Below the pieces are notes generated by a model that was not told where the DNA came from, ran no database searches, and saw only the letters and a program-made list of their open reading frames with translations. Position numbers and translations under genes: made by a program. Below, one piece after another: positions 7,904 through 16,781 of a stretch of 41,920 bases of DNA (the stretch's first letter is position 1; each line of letters starts with the position of its first letter). Location of the stretch: assembly GCA_003315675.1 (NCBI GenBank), contig NIZU01000110.1, positions 1-41,920 on the forward strand, read 5' to 3'. Origin of the DNA: Methanocorpusculum sp. MCE (GTDB lineage: Archaea; Halobacteriota; Methanomicrobia; Methanomicrobiales; Methanocorpusculaceae).

Positions 7904-8307
7904 GCGGACATCTCTTTTGCATACTTCACCGCTTCCCAGTATGATCCTGGACCGGAATATGCTTTGAGGAACTTTTCTCCATCCCAAACCGCTATGAAAA
8001 ACAGCGAGCTTTTTTTATCGAATCCGAAGATGATCTCGGCGAGCTCCACATTTGCGATTTTGATCCCGCGCAGGATCAGCGAAGAGGGCTGGAGCAGCAG
8101 GCGTTCATAAATCTCGATCTCCGGTTCCTCCTCGAATGCATAGATGTATGTCTGCAGGGCATTGGTAAGATTCGATGTGCATAGCCGGACCGCCGTCTCT
8201 TTGGGGAGCTGACGAAGGAGTTCGGTGAGTCTGAAGTCATCGTCCCCCGATGCTTTGTAGAGTTCATCGGCAAGGGATTCAATATCCGAGGTGGAGGTAT
8301 ATGCCAT
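7900..8307 (-). CDS. Conserved hypothetical protein
   Basis: This 135-residue soluble protein starts at the ATG at 8307; an upstream start at 8337 would add ten residues with no merit. The N-terminal half is acidic and helical. The C-terminal half is a possible alpha/beta roadblock/profilin-like fold (SSLILRGIKIANVELAEIIF, FFIAVWDGEKFLKAY). No catalytic motif is seen. It converges with the UPF0280 gene. The function is unknown. Confidence 0.7.
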   Translation of the reverse strand: MAYTSTSDIESLADELYKASGDDDFRLTELLRQLPKETAVRLCTSNLTNALQTYIYAFEEEPEIEIYERLLLQPSSLILRGIKIANVELAEIIFGFDKKSSLFFIAVWDGEKFLKAYSGPGSYWEAVKYAKEMSA

Positions 8308-8374
8308 TACGTTGTACTTTTCTGTTGCGTGAATCAATAAAGTATAATGTCTATCTCTTCCTAATTGTTAGGAC

Positions 8375-8641
8375 ATGAGAAATGAGGACGTGGACTGGAC
8401 ACTGTTTCATATGATCCAGGAGAATGAAACGCGGACAATCGCCGAACTTGCGGAACAGTCCGGATTCTCTGATGATGAAATCAGGGCTTCTCTTGCACGC
8501 CTCCAAAAAGCCGGTCTTATCCATGTAATAGGCGAGGTTGTCTGTGCTCTCTCGATCACCGATATATTCATGATGAACGAAATACAGCACGCATCCTCCG
8601 ACATTTACATTGAAGACGGCATCATCAAGGTACGAAAATGA
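8375..8641 (+). CDS. Small winged-helix DNA-binding protein
   Basis: This 88-residue protein has one winged-helix domain (about 8-60): a first helix, then TIAELAEQSGFSDDEIRASL and a recognition-helix/wing segment ARLQKAGLIHVIGEVVCAL. The remaining acidic tail is short. It is the first gene of a tightly packed set with trm56, an ATP-grasp gene, tfe and an HD gene, each overlapping the next by 4-8 bases. It could autoregulate this set; that is inference. A TATA-like AAGTATAATG lies about 30 bases upstream. Confidence 0.8.
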   Translation: MRNEDVDWTLFHMIQENETRTIAELAEQSGFSDDEIRASLARLQKAGLIHVIGEVVCALSITDIFMMNEIQHASSDIYIEDGIIKVRK

Positions 8642-9192
8642 ATCTCAAACCCGAATCCTATATCCTCAGAATAGGACACCGTCCCGAAAGGGATCAGCGT
8701 GTCACCACCCATGTCGGTTTAAGCTCGCGTGCTCTTGGGGCGAGCGGTATGTATCTGGCGGCCGACGATGCAAAGGTCGCCGACAGTATCACCGATGTAG
8801 CGACCCGGTTCGGTGGAACCTTCTTCTGCGAAAATAATGTCAAATGGAAATCCTGTATCAACCAGTTCAAAAAGAGCGGCGGAAAAGTAGTTCACCTGAC
8901 GATGTACGGTCTCCGGCTTCAGGACGTCATCGCCGATATCAGAAAGGAGGAGATGGTCATGATCGTCGTCGGTGCGGAAAAAGTCCCGGGCGATCTGTAT
9001 GAACTTGCCGACTACAATGTTGCCGTCGCAAATCAGCCCCACTCGGAGATATCCGCTCTTGCCCTTTGTCTGGATCATCTCTATGAAGGAAAGGAACTTG
9101 ACCTCGCATTTCCGGACGCCGAGCTTGAAGTCCTGCCGACAAAGATCGGAAAGACCACGATCAAACACGAACACGACCAAGAAACATTATGA
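8638..9192 (+). CDS. trm56: tRNA (cytidine(56)-2'-O)-methyltransferase
   Basis: This is archaeal Trm56, 184 residues, a SPOUT-class enzyme that uses SAM to methylate the 2'-OH of C56 in the tRNA T-loop. Family marks are LRIGHRPERDQRVTTHVGL at the start, the knot region IVVGAEKVPGDLYELADYNVA, and NQPHSEISALALCLDHL. The length matches the family. It overlaps both the winged-helix gene and the ATP-grasp gene by 4 bases. Confidence 0.95.
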   Translation: MNLKPESYILRIGHRPERDQRVTTHVGLSSRALGASGMYLAADDAKVADSITDVATRFGGTFFCENNVKWKSCINQFKKSGGKVVHLTMYGLRLQDVIADIRKEEMVMIVVGAEKVPGDLYELADYNVAVANQPHSEISALALCLDHLYEGKELDLAFPDAELEVLPTKIGKTTIKHEHDQETL

Positions 9193-10262
9193 AGAGTGTT
9201 CTCGTCGCCGGATATACGACTCGCCACGTTGCCGCCTCGGCAGCCCGTGCCGGTTATGAAGTATATGCTGTTGACCATTTCTGCGATCAGGATCTGATCT
9301 GGTACACAAAAGATCATCTCGCCTTCGATGAACTGGATGAACTGCCGTTTGCGGTGGAAGAGATGCTGGAGAGGTATAATATCGACCATATCGTTACCAC
9401 ATCCGGCGCCGAACTCCTTGATATAGAGAAACGGCTTGGAACTCCCGCAGACATCGCGGAACGGTTCATTGACAAGGGAAAGACCCAGGACTTTTTTGAG
9501 GAGATCGGCGTTCCCGTCCCCCGCAGACTCGGTCCGGGCGAGTATCCGGCGATGATGAAAACCTTATCCGGTGCAGGAGGATGGCGGAATGCCTGCGTTC
9601 ACTCCGATGCCGAACGCGAAGCCTGGGAAGTGTTTGCGGGGTATGTTCACTGCATGGCTCAGCAGCCGATTGACGGCCAGCCGGCAAGCGTCTCGTGCCT
9701 TGGAACAGGAGATACCGCCCTTGCTCTCTGCGCAAACGAGCAGATCCTCCGGGGCGGCGACTCCTGTGCCTATGCCTTCTCCGGTTCGCTGACACCGTGC
9801 AGGCACCCGCTTGCAGACCGCATGATGGAATATGCGGAGACGATCATCGCGGCGAGCGGCTGTGTGGGTTCGGTCGGGGTGGACTTCGTCCTGACCGATG
9901 ACGAGGCCTATGCGATCGAAATAAATCCGCGGTTTCAGGGAACCGTCGAGACGGTCGAAACCGCTCTCGGGATAAATCTGTTTTCGCTGCACCGTGATGC
10001 CTGTATGGGCATCCTGCCGGAAAAACGCCCCGAACCGGTGTGTTTCGGCGTTCGAAGGATCTTTGCGACCCCACGTCCCATCACGATCCAAAAAGAAATG
10101 TCCGCTCTGCGCAGCACGATCACCGACATTCCGCACCCGGGCACATCCTTTGAAGAAGGAGAGGTTATGTTTTCCGTGACCGGTTCGGGTACCACCCGTG
10201 AGGAGGCCTTCTCCTCGCTGGATAAACATATTAGGGATGCCCTACAATTTATTAAGGAATGA
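9189..10262 (+). CDS. ATP-grasp ligase-like protein (COG2232 type)
   Basis: This 357-residue ATP-grasp protein has an N-terminal pre-ATP-grasp domain (VLVAGYTTRHVAASAARAGY), a central domain, and a C-terminal metal/ATP-binding segment with GVDFVLTD and EINPRFQGTVE, carrying the expected E and N. It would join a carboxylate to an amine or thiol using ATP. Methanogen COG2232 relatives include the tyramine-glutamate ligase of methanofuran synthesis, so a coenzyme role is possible but unproven here. It overlaps trm56 and tfe by 4 bases each. Confidence 0.75.
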   Translation: MKSVLVAGYTTRHVAASAARAGYEVYAVDHFCDQDLIWYTKDHLAFDELDELPFAVEEMLERYNIDHIVTTSGAELLDIEKRLGTPADIAERFIDKGKTQDFFEEIGVPVPRRLGPGEYPAMMKTLSGAGGWRNACVHSDAEREAWEVFAGYVHCMAQQPIDGQPASVSCLGTGDTALALCANEQILRGGDSCAYAFSGSLTPCRHPLADRMMEYAETIIAASGCVGSVGVDFVLTDDEAYAIEINPRFQGTVETVETALGINLFSLHRDACMGILPEKRPEPVCFGVRRIFATPRPITIQKEMSALRSTITDIPHPGTSFEEGEVMFSVTGSGTTREEAFSSLDKHIRDALQFIKE

Positions 10263-10894
10263 CGGTCATCACAGAAGAGCAACTCGGGAATCCGGCAATC
10301 TATCAATATCTGCTCAAACTGGTCGGGGAAGAGGGTTTGGAACTCCTTCGCCGCTGGTCTGATATATCATACGCACGCAGATGGGTAGAGGATAAGCTGA
10401 GCAGTGAAGATCTCAAGGCAGCCGATAAAGCACGGTTCCTTGCCGAATCCAGACGTTCCGACGAGGAACTCATCGAAGCGGAACGCAGTGACGAAGAGAT
10501 CGCCGAAATAACAGGCATCAATCTGAACTCGGTTCGTCACACTCTCTATAATTTATATGAACACCGTCTTGCGGAGTATCGCAGGATCAAAAACAATGAG
10601 ACCGGCTGGCTGACGTATCTTTGGCTTATGCGTATGGATCATATGAACATGGTTCTGCGCAACGAGATGGAGGTTGCGGCAGGAAAACTTGCTGCACGGC
10701 TGAGATATGACGAGGCAAACGACTTCTATCAATGCAAAAACTGCGGTATCACGACGACTTTCAATAATGCAATGATGACCAACTTCGCCTGTCCTCAGTG
10801 CGGGACCATGCTGGTGCATTTCGATGACGAACTGATCGTTGCTGCGCTGAAAAAACGCCTTGCCAAGATGCAGTCCGCACTTGATAATGCCTGA
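10259..10894 (+). CDS. tfe: Transcription factor E, alpha subunit, with an insertion
   Basis: This is archaeal TFE-alpha, which helps open the promoter. The winged helix runs from YLLKLVGEEGLELLRR to EEIAEITGINLNSVRHTL and YEHRLAEYRR; the C-terminal zinc ribbon is YQCKNCG...ACPQCG. At 211 residues it is longer than the roughly 160-180 usual for the family. The excess lies within the winged helix (about residues 34-75), a charged stretch that includes a near-duplicated RSDEE. It sits inside the trm56-HD operon, overlapping the gene on each side. Confidence 0.93.
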   Translation: MTVITEEQLGNPAIYQYLLKLVGEEGLELLRRWSDISYARRWVEDKLSSEDLKAADKARFLAESRRSDEELIEAERSDEEIAEITGINLNSVRHTLYNLYEHRLAEYRRIKNNETGWLTYLWLMRMDHMNMVLRNEMEVAAGKLAARLRYDEANDFYQCKNCGITTTFNNAMMTNFACPQCGTMLVHFDDELIVAALKKRLAKMQSALDNA

Positions 10895-11366
10895 ATATTC
10901 CCATACTCTTTTTTCCGCCGGTTGCGAAGATGGGGTCGTTTCCCACTGCAAAAAAGTTGCCGAGGTTGCCGCACGCTATACCGGCGAGTCCGTTGATTCA
11001 GATCTGATATATGCAGGTGCGATGCTGCATGACATCGGGAGATCGAAGACGCATTCAATCAAACATGCCGGAAAAGGGGCCAAAATCTGCCGCCGCCTGG
11101 ACCTCCCCGAGGAGATCGTCAACATCGTCGGGCGTCATACGGGTGCCGGTCTGACCGAAGACGAATCGGTTCTTCTGGGCCTCTCCCCAGTTTCTGTTGT
11201 GCCGGAGACGCTTGAAGAGAAGATCGTAGCACACGCAGACAATCTCGTCAGCGGGTCGCGAGAGGTGACAATCTATCAGCGCATGATGCAGATTGCGGAT
11301 CTGCCTGCCCGTTCGAAACGAAAGATCTGGCGTCTTTCAATGGAAGTCGAACTGCTCGCCGAATGA
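10887..11366 (+). CDS. HD-domain phosphohydrolase (TIGR00295-like)
   Basis: This 159-residue HD-superfamily protein has the metal-binding set: H in VVSHCKKVAE, HD in AMLHDIGRSK, H in VGRHTGAG, and a late D in VAHADNLVSG. These enzymes remove phosphate or cut phosphodiester bonds in nucleotides or RNA; the substrate of the archaeal group is not defined. I chose the ATG at 10887, which overlaps the tfe stop by 8 bases. It is the last intact gene of the five-gene run that begins with the winged-helix protein. Confidence 0.88.
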   Translation: MPEYSHTLFSAGCEDGVVSHCKKVAEVAARYTGESVDSDLIYAGAMLHDIGRSKTHSIKHAGKGAKICRRLDLPEEIVNIVGRHTGAGLTEDESVLLGLSPVSVVPETLEEKIVAHADNLVSGSREVTIYQRMMQIADLPARSKRKIWRLSMEVELLAE

Positions 11367-11370
11367 TTTT

Positions 11371-11672
11371 TTTCCTAATGTATGCGGTGCGTTGATGGTC
11401 ATCAGTCTGAAATACGGCGCCTCCAAAGCAGAAGATGTTGAAGAGAAGGCGGATACGAATGAAAAACACTGGTACTTCTCGACGCGTTCAAAGCGGAACA
11501 CGGCTCGACTCTCTGCCGGGATGTTCTTGGATACGATGTCCTGAAGGAGAATGAACTCGCGATCATCAAAGAGAAGGGCCTGTTTAAAACGCTCTGTCCA
11601 AAACTGGTGGAATCGGGCGCTCTGATCCTCGAGAAAAAAAAGGACGAATGGGAAGCAGACACGCAAAAGTAA
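11371..11672 (+). pseudogene. Decayed C_GCAxxG_C_C family redox protein, 3' half
   Basis: The first part reads NVCGALMVISLKYGASKAED in one frame. The second part continues one frame over as LLDAFKAEHGSTLCRDVLGY and then LCPKLVESGALILE. Together they match the second half of C_GCAxxG_C_C family proteins. The frames switch at an A-run near 11460; adding one A restores a single frame. The N-terminal half with the GCA motif is missing, because the HD gene abuts it. So the remnant is both truncated and shifted. The stop is at 11670-11672. Confidence 0.6.
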
Positions 11673-11713
11673 TCCCCATACTCTAAATCTTTTCACATCC
11701 CATATTGTTTATC

Positions 11714-12964
11714 ATGTTATGGCAGCCGCTTAATGTTGAGTCGTGGGTTTCGATGCGCCGCGGCTCGCTGGCCGACGTAAAGGAATCAGTCGGGGCAATT
11801 ATTGAGGATGTCCGTAAAAATGGCGATGCCGCTCTTTTTGCGCTGACGGAAAAGTTCGATAAGCAGAAACTATCCTCGCTGAGAATATCCCGGGAAGCGA
11901 TCGATGCAGCGTATGATGAGGTCGACCCTGCCCTCGTTCAGGCTTTAATCGAGGCTGAGGCACGCATCACCCGGTATCATGAACTGCAGATGGATAAATC
12001 GCTCTGGCTTGAGGAAACCGAACCAGGGATCACGCTCGGCGTTAAAACGACGCCTCTCGACCGTGTCGGCGCCTATATTCCCGGCGGTCGGGCGGCGTAT
12101 CCCTCAACGGTCCTAATGACCACGGTCGCGGCCCGCGTTGCCGGCGTTCCGGAGATCGTCCTCTGTACGCCGCCGCCGGTAAATCCGCTGACCCTGGTCG
12201 CTCTCGATATTGCCGGCGTTCCGGAGGCCTACTCCATCGGCGGGGCACAGGCCATAGCAGCCTTGGCTCTTGGAACCGAAACGATCCGCCCGGTCCAAAA
12301 GATCGTCGGGCCGGGGAATGTCTTTGTTACGCAGGCAAAAATGCTCCTGCGCGAACATGCGGAGATCGACTTCCCGGCCGGACCAAGCGAGATCGGTGTT
12401 CTTGCAGATGAGTCGGCAAACCCTGCATTCATCGCAGCCGATATCCTTGCCCAGGCAGAACACGACCCGAATGCGTCCTGCGTTCTGGTGGCTACATCCG
12501 AACAGATCGCTCAGGACGTCGGGACCGAGATCGAACAGCAGATAAAGGCCGCTCCGCGCCGTGAGATCATGGAGAAAGCTCTGGCCCACTCAGGCAATGT
12601 GATCGCCGGGGATCTGGATGAGGCGATCGATCTGATGAATGAGATCGCTCCGGAGCATCTTTCGATCCAGACGTTTGATCCGCTTGCGACGCTTGGAAAG
12701 ATCCGTCACGCAGGTTCGATCTTCATCGGCCCTTACACACCGGTCGCCTGCGGGGATTATGCGTCCGGGACCAACCATGTTCTCCCAACCGCCGGATATG
12801 CTAAGAGCTACTCAGCGCTGGACGTTCACCACTTCATGAAACGTTCGCAGGTCCAGATGGTCACAAAAGAGGGCCTGGACACGATCGGTGATGTTGTGGA
12901 GATACTGGCAAAAGCCGAAGGACTTGCCGCTCATGCCGCGTCGGTAACGATCCGCCGGTCCTGA
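11714..12964 (+). CDS. hisD: Histidinol dehydrogenase
   Basis: This 416-residue enzyme catalyses the last two steps of histidine synthesis (histidinol to histidine with two NAD). Family blocks are DRVGAYIPGGRAAYPSTVLM, KIVGPGNVFVTQAK, DFPAGPSEIGVLADE, QAEHDPNA, the NEIAPEHLS segment and ACGDYASGTNHVLPT. The length matches single-domain HisD. The ATG at 11714 was chosen over a TTG three codons upstream. It is alone here, apart from hisG, hisA and hisB at 30-31.8 kb. Confidence 0.97.
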   Translation: MLWQPLNVESWVSMRRGSLADVKESVGAIIEDVRKNGDAALFALTEKFDKQKLSSLRISREAIDAAYDEVDPALVQALIEAEARITRYHELQMDKSLWLEETEPGITLGVKTTPLDRVGAYIPGGRAAYPSTVLMTTVAARVAGVPEIVLCTPPPVNPLTLVALDIAGVPEAYSIGGAQAIAALALGTETIRPVQKIVGPGNVFVTQAKMLLREHAEIDFPAGPSEIGVLADESANPAFIAADILAQAEHDPNASCVLVATSEQIAQDVGTEIEQQIKAAPRREIMEKALAHSGNVIAGDLDEAIDLMNEIAPEHLSIQTFDPLATLGKIRHAGSIFIGPYTPVACGDYASGTNHVLPTAGYAKSYSALDVHHFMKRSQVQMVTKEGLDTIGDVVEILAKAEGLAAHAASVTIRRS

Positions 12965-12980
12965 TTTTTTTCTTTTTTCA
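12965..12980 (+). terminator. T-rich terminator after hisD
   Basis: Two runs of T (TTTTTTT and TTTTTT) split by one C follow the hisD stop directly. U-rich tracts of this kind end archaeal transcripts. Confidence 0.5.
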
Positions 12981-13018
12981 AATTCAAATAGGCCGATATT
13001 TTTGATTATTATATCTGC

Positions 13019-13039
13019 TGAAAAAATATTCAAAAAATA
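13019..13039 (-). terminator. T-rich terminator after the SPFH operon
   Basis: On the minus strand this reads ATATTTTTTGAATATTTTTT, directly after the stop of the SPFH gene. Two T6 runs fit an archaeal terminator. Confidence 0.45.
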
Positions 13040-14260
13040 TCAGAGTTTCTGTCCGCATTCAGGACAGAACTTCGTTCCCGCAGGGACCACGGCATTGCAC
13101 TTCGGGCATCTCCTGACGGTCTCGACTTTTGTACCGCATTCTGGGCAGAATTTAGCGCCTGGTGCAAGGGCAGCTCCGCAGTTTGTGCAGGTTAAACCAG
13201 CAGCCAGCACCATCTTCTGTCCGCACTCGGGACAGAACTTCGTTCCCGCAGGAACCTTGGCTCCGCAGTTGCTGCATGTCTCCATTTTTTCGGCCGGTTT
13301 TTGTGCTGCAGGTTGACCTGCGCCCGGCTGACCGCCGAAGGGAGCCGGCTGGCCTCCTGCACCTGCCATACTCTGGGTCATCATGCCGCCCATGCTCATT
13401 CCGGCGCCCATCCCGGCACCCATCATGGCAAATCCGGAGCCTTCGCCTCCCTGAGCTGCTCCCTGTCCGATGCCTTCAATGGCTTTTCCGGACTCATACT
13501 GGAGATAATTCACGCCCAGAGCCGACATCGCTCCGCGTTTGTTGATCGCTTCCTGAACCTCTTCGGGCATATTGATGTTCAGGCCAGCAAACTTCATGAT
13601 CTTCAGACCGTAAACTTCCGTTTCGGTCGTCAGTTTACCAAGGCATAGCTGTTCAATCTCCTGCAGATATGCAGGCATATCCAGAACACCCATCTGCTTT
13701 TTGGCTTTCAGCTCGCCGAGGGTATCGTTTAAGATCATGACGATCTGCGATTTCAGCCACTCGACGATCTCCTCGGATTTCGTCAGGCCTTTTGTTCCGA
13801 CAAACTGAGTGATCAGAAGCAGCGGGTCGACAACCTTGTACGAGAACTGACCGAAGATTCTGAGCTGGACAACACCGAAGTCCACATCGCGGAATGCAAG
13901 AGGCTGCGGGGTGCCGAACTTGTCCCGGAACTCACGCTTCTGTGCCCAGTAGAACTCTCCGATCTGGACGTTTCCGACAACGGTTCCAAGAATACTCTTC
14001 AGGACCGGGATGTTCTCTGTCGTCAGAGCGTATCGGTCCGGCCGGTCGAAAACAACGAGAGCTTTTCCGTCACGGAAGAAGATACCGTATTCATCCTCGC
14101 GGACGAGCACGTTGTCATTCCACATAACGTTTCTCGGAAGACGCCAGATGACGTTATCCCCCTTTTGATCATCGACCCAGTAGAAGCCTTTTCTGGACTC
14201 TGCACCCTCGATATCCGAGCCGGAGCCGATGGTTTTGTTTGTTTTTGAGAAGAATCCCAT
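13040..14260 (-). CDS. SPFH-domain protein with three C-terminal zinc ribbons
   Basis: The 406 residues contain an SPFH/band-7-like domain of the YjfJ type (about 30-265; VIWRLPRNVMWNDNVLVREDE and YALTTENIPVLKSILG). Next come a Gly/Met/Ala-rich linker (about 270-325) and three near-identical zinc ribbons ending at the C-terminus (CSNCGAKVPAGTKFCPECG and two relatives). SPFH proteins form oligomers or scaffolds at membranes; the ribbons suggest protein or nucleic-acid contacts. It is the last gene of a six-gene minus-strand operon, its ATG sharing one base with the upstream TAA. No process is known for this set. Confidence 0.85.
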   Translation of the reverse strand: MGFFSKTNKTIGSGSDIEGAESRKGFYWVDDQKGDNVIWRLPRNVMWNDNVLVREDEYGIFFRDGKALVVFDRPDRYALTTENIPVLKSILGTVVGNVQIGEFYWAQKREFRDKFGTPQPLAFRDVDFGVVQLRIFGQFSYKVVDPLLLITQFVGTKGLTKSEEIVEWLKSQIVMILNDTLGELKAKKQMGVLDMPAYLQEIEQLCLGKLTTETEVYGLKIMKFAGLNINMPEEVQEAINKRGAMSALGVNYLQYESGKAIEGIGQGAAQGGEGSGFAMMGAGMGAGMSMGGMMTQSMAGAGGQPAPFGGQPGAGQPAAQKPAEKMETCSNCGAKVPAGTKFCPECGQKMVLAAGLTCTNCGAALAPGAKFCPECGTKVETVRRCPKCNAVVPAGTKFCPECGQKL

Positions 14261-14799
14261 TAGAATGCACCAATGCCTGCAATGTCAACGCTGCGTTTGT
14301 CGAATATCACCGTAAACTCGCTGAACCCTGATTTGATTTCCCGGAGTCTGTCCGCTGTTTTGTTAAAGTTTCCGGCATCGGCACTGCTGAATGCGGCCTT
14401 CGCCAGATCGCCGATCGCACGGATCCCGTCGAGCAAGGCGAGATCATACTCGTACAGGGCGTTCAACTCCGGCGTATTGATTCGGGTTGCCGGCGAGATG
14501 CCCGAGTATCCCTGCTCGGCATGGCGGATCTTTGCTTCCGCTGTTTTTGCCTGCGAGATCGCCGCAGCAAGATCATTCATCAGATAGAGCTCGAGTGCCC
14601 TGCTTGCCGACTCACGGGTCTGTTCCAGAGGCAGGAGAACATTGTTTTTCAATTCGTCGGCAAGCTGCAGACGCAGCATCGAATCGGCAATACGGATATC
14701 CTCTATCTGCCGGTATCCCCGAAATCCCGGGACACACAACTGGATTTTTTTGATCAGACCGCGGTCTTCCTCAACTTTGTCTCGTAAATCTACTGTCAT
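14260..14799 (-). CDS. Alpha-helical PGFRGYR-motif protein, SPFH partner
   Basis: The 179 residues are almost all helix. The N-terminal block IQLCVPGFRGYRQIEDIRIA is a recognisable signature of small proteins often encoded next to YjfJ-like SPFH genes, including in bacteria as I recall. The rest is coiled-coil-like, with no cysteines beyond the signature and no membrane segment. It lies immediately upstream of the SPFH gene with a 1-base stop/start overlap, so the two proteins are probably made together. The function is unknown. Confidence 0.75.
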   Translation of the reverse strand: MTVDLRDKVEEDRGLIKKIQLCVPGFRGYRQIEDIRIADSMLRLQLADELKNNVLLPLEQTRESASRALELYLMNDLAAAISQAKTAEAKIRHAEQGYSGISPATRINTPELNALYEYDLALLDGIRAIGDLAKAAFSSADAGNFNKTADRLREIKSGFSEFTVIFDKRSVDIAGIGAF

Positions 14800-14806
14800 G
14801 GTTTGT

Positions 14807-15151
14807 TTATTTTTTCAGTATCAGGAAAATAATGGCACCTGCCGCCACGATCACCAGCGCTGCTCCAATCAGGACCGGCGTGATGAGAACCGGAAATACC
14901 GTCGTCAGCAGTCCCTGGATCAGGAGAAGTACTCCTGCAAGGATCATGAGGAGGGGGAAAACCGGGGAACGCCGTTCGCCCATGAACATGGCAAGGCAAA
15001 ACGAGATCACGCCGACCCCTGTCAGGAAGATGCCGGTCCCTTCCCAGAATCCGACTGCCGATACTAGATATGTCACCAGAATGGAAATGCCGAGCATTAA
15101 TATGACGGATGCCCAAATCAGGCGTATGCGTTTCTCTTCAACATTACTCAT
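14807..15151 (-). CDS. Small membrane protein, four TM segments
   Basis: This 114-residue protein has about four transmembrane helices (roughly 10-32, 37-57, 65-84, 90-112), a short charged N-terminus (MSNVEEKRIR) and a C-terminal KK. No known family motif. It lies within the SPFH/zinc-ribbon operon: its start overlaps the upstream zinc-ribbon gene by 8 bases, and 7 bases separate it from the next gene. It may be the membrane anchor of the system; that is inference from context. Confidence 0.75.
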   Translation of the reverse strand: MSNVEEKRIRLIWASVILMLGISILVTYLVSAVGFWEGTGIFLTGVGVISFCLAMFMGERRSPVFPLLMILAGVLLLIQGLLTTVFPVLITPVLIGAALVIVAAGAIIFLILKK

Positions 15152-15737
15152 GAGAAATACCTAATACATATTTGTAATTGGTTTTGTATGCGGGAAGATA
15201 AAGCACTTTTGTGCTGTTTATCTTAAAATCATACTCCAGTTTCTGGAGGGTGCCGGGAATCTCAGTTTCATACCGGAGGAATAGAAACTCCGCATTTTCT
15301 CCGGCAATCCCTTTCTCCATCGTCATCACTGCACGTTTGCCGCCCTTGAAGCCGGAAATGAAATTCAGAGCAGGCTGATCAAGCGTCAGCTCCATATTCC
15401 ATTCGCGGCAAAACTCCTCGGGGATCGAGGCGGCACACACATAGAAGTCGCGGGTACCCCGCATCTGTCTTTTGTCAGAAATAAATCTGGAAATTGTTCC
15501 GCCGGAAATGGATTCTTTCCTTACATTCAGATCGGCGTTCACGATCCAGAAAGGAGCGTAGATCAGTTCACCCGAGTAACCGTCTGCGGGTGCCGCGATC
15601 GAGTAGGCAACATCGCCCACTTTTCCATCAGCATACAGACTGATCCGTCCGCAGTGACCGCAGGCGAGCATCATGTCGCGTTCTTTGGACTTGAGCGGTG
15701 CGCCGCATCCTGGGCATTTAAGTTCTTTTAACAGCAT
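15144..15737 (-). CDS. Zinc-ribbon protein (SPFH operon, no TM segment)
   Basis: This 197-residue protein has an N-terminal zinc ribbon (LKCPGCGAPL...LACGHCG, residues about 8-32). The beta-rich remainder includes an APFWIVNADLNV block like the PFW motif of the neighbouring 343-residue protein. Unlike its two sister ribbon proteins it lacks C-terminal membrane helices. The ribbon domain recalls TFIIB-like fingers, but no DNA-binding role is shown. It follows the 343-residue gene by 12 bases. Confidence 0.75.
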   Translation of the reverse strand: MLLKELKCPGCGAPLKSKERDMMLACGHCGRISLYADGKVGDVAYSIAAPADGYSGELIYAPFWIVNADLNVRKESISGGTISRFISDKRQMRGTRDFYVCAASIPEEFCREWNMELTLDQPALNFISGFKGGKRAVMTMEKGIAGENAEFLFLRYETEIPGTLQKLEYDFKINSTKVLYLPAYKTNYKYVLGISHE

Positions 15738-15749
15738 CTTAGATCACCT

Positions 15750-16781
15750 TCATTTGAAGTAGTCATATGTTTCATTGTATATCGGCTGTACTTTCTTCTG
15801 AGTTCTGCCTGACTTCAGGCCTTTTCCGTTCAGGTCTCCTTCCAGAATTTCGTCTCCATATCTGAATCTGTTGTAGAAATATCCGAGAAGCGCGACGGCT
15901 GCGATGAATCCGACAACGAGAACACCGATCCCGATGTCCGTACCTTCGGTCACGATAGCGAGTCCAATTCCAAGACCCACCGCTCCGCCGGAAAGTGCCC
16001 CGCCGATACCTGCAGCCGTACTCTGCCTGCCTGCATCTCCCGGGGCTCTGCCGGAAACTACCCGTGCCGTGATACCGTCAACGGTTGCGAAGTAGGTTCT
16101 GCCTTCATAAGCGTATCTGACAATCCAAAACGGATAGTAAACCAGAGTGAAGGCTTTGGGGAAGCAGAACGACTGTGAGAAGTGTACCTTATCCATTCGG
16201 GCACTTCCATCTTCGACAGCCGTCTGCCTGATCGCTCTGCCGCCTTCTTCGTATGCGGCGTCACGCGAAGAGGTCACGCCGAATGTGACGATCTCCTGAT
16301 CGTCATAAGAAATTGCCTCGGTACGGTCCGGAATCACTATGCTTTGGATCCCCAGATCTCCCGCCTCGCAGGCGATCTCCGAGTAGATGTACTCGCGGTT
16401 GATAAGTGCCTCGCGCGGGATCTCGACCTTCTGATTATCTTTTCCCGTTCTCTGCTCTTCGATACCGCAGACACAGGCCTTCCCTCTGGCAATCAGACGC
16501 CAGAACGGAAGATACATGGGATATGCCTCGGTAAACACCGCCGTCTTCTGCAGATCTTTTGCTTTCGGGCCGGACCCGAACCATGCCTTGACTTTTGCAA
16601 GGGCCTTGTCCTTATCGACGGTCATTTTGTACATGACCTTATTTGCACCCTCGTCCGTCGTCAGTGCAAACACGGATTCGCAGAATTTGCAGAGAACCAG
16701 ATCCTCTCCCTCTTCACACTGCACCTGACCTCCGCACGACGGGCAGGTCATCGAAACAAGAATCTTCTGTGCTTCGCTCAT
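15750..16781 (-). CDS. Zinc-ribbon membrane protein with glycine-rich TM region
   Basis: The 343 residues contain an N-terminal zinc ribbon (MTCPSCGGQV...LCKFCESVF, about 12-36) and a long central beta-rich region. That region has YPMYLPFWRL and, later, YYPFWIVRYAYEGRTYFATV followed by a VDG-type turn (residues about 205-235). The C-terminal part is glycine-rich and hydrophobic (about 255-305), likely two membrane passes. The layout repeats that of the upstream 256-residue protein, so the two are probably ancient paralogues. It overlaps that gene by 4 bases. Confidence 0.78.
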   Translation of the reverse strand: MSEAQKILVSMTCPSCGGQVQCEEGEDLVLCKFCESVFALTTDEGANKVMYKMTVDKDKALAKVKAWFGSGPKAKDLQKTAVFTEAYPMYLPFWRLIARGKACVCGIEEQRTGKDNQKVEIPREALINREYIYSEIACEAGDLGIQSIVIPDRTEAISYDDQEIVTFGVTSSRDAAYEEGGRAIRQTAVEDGSARMDKVHFSQSFCFPKAFTLVYYPFWIVRYAYEGRTYFATVDGITARVVSGRAPGDAGRQSTAAGIGGALSGGAVGLGIGLAIVTEGTDIGIGVLVVGFIAAVALLGYFYNRFRYGDEILEGDLNGKGLKSGRTQKKVQPIYNETYDYFK

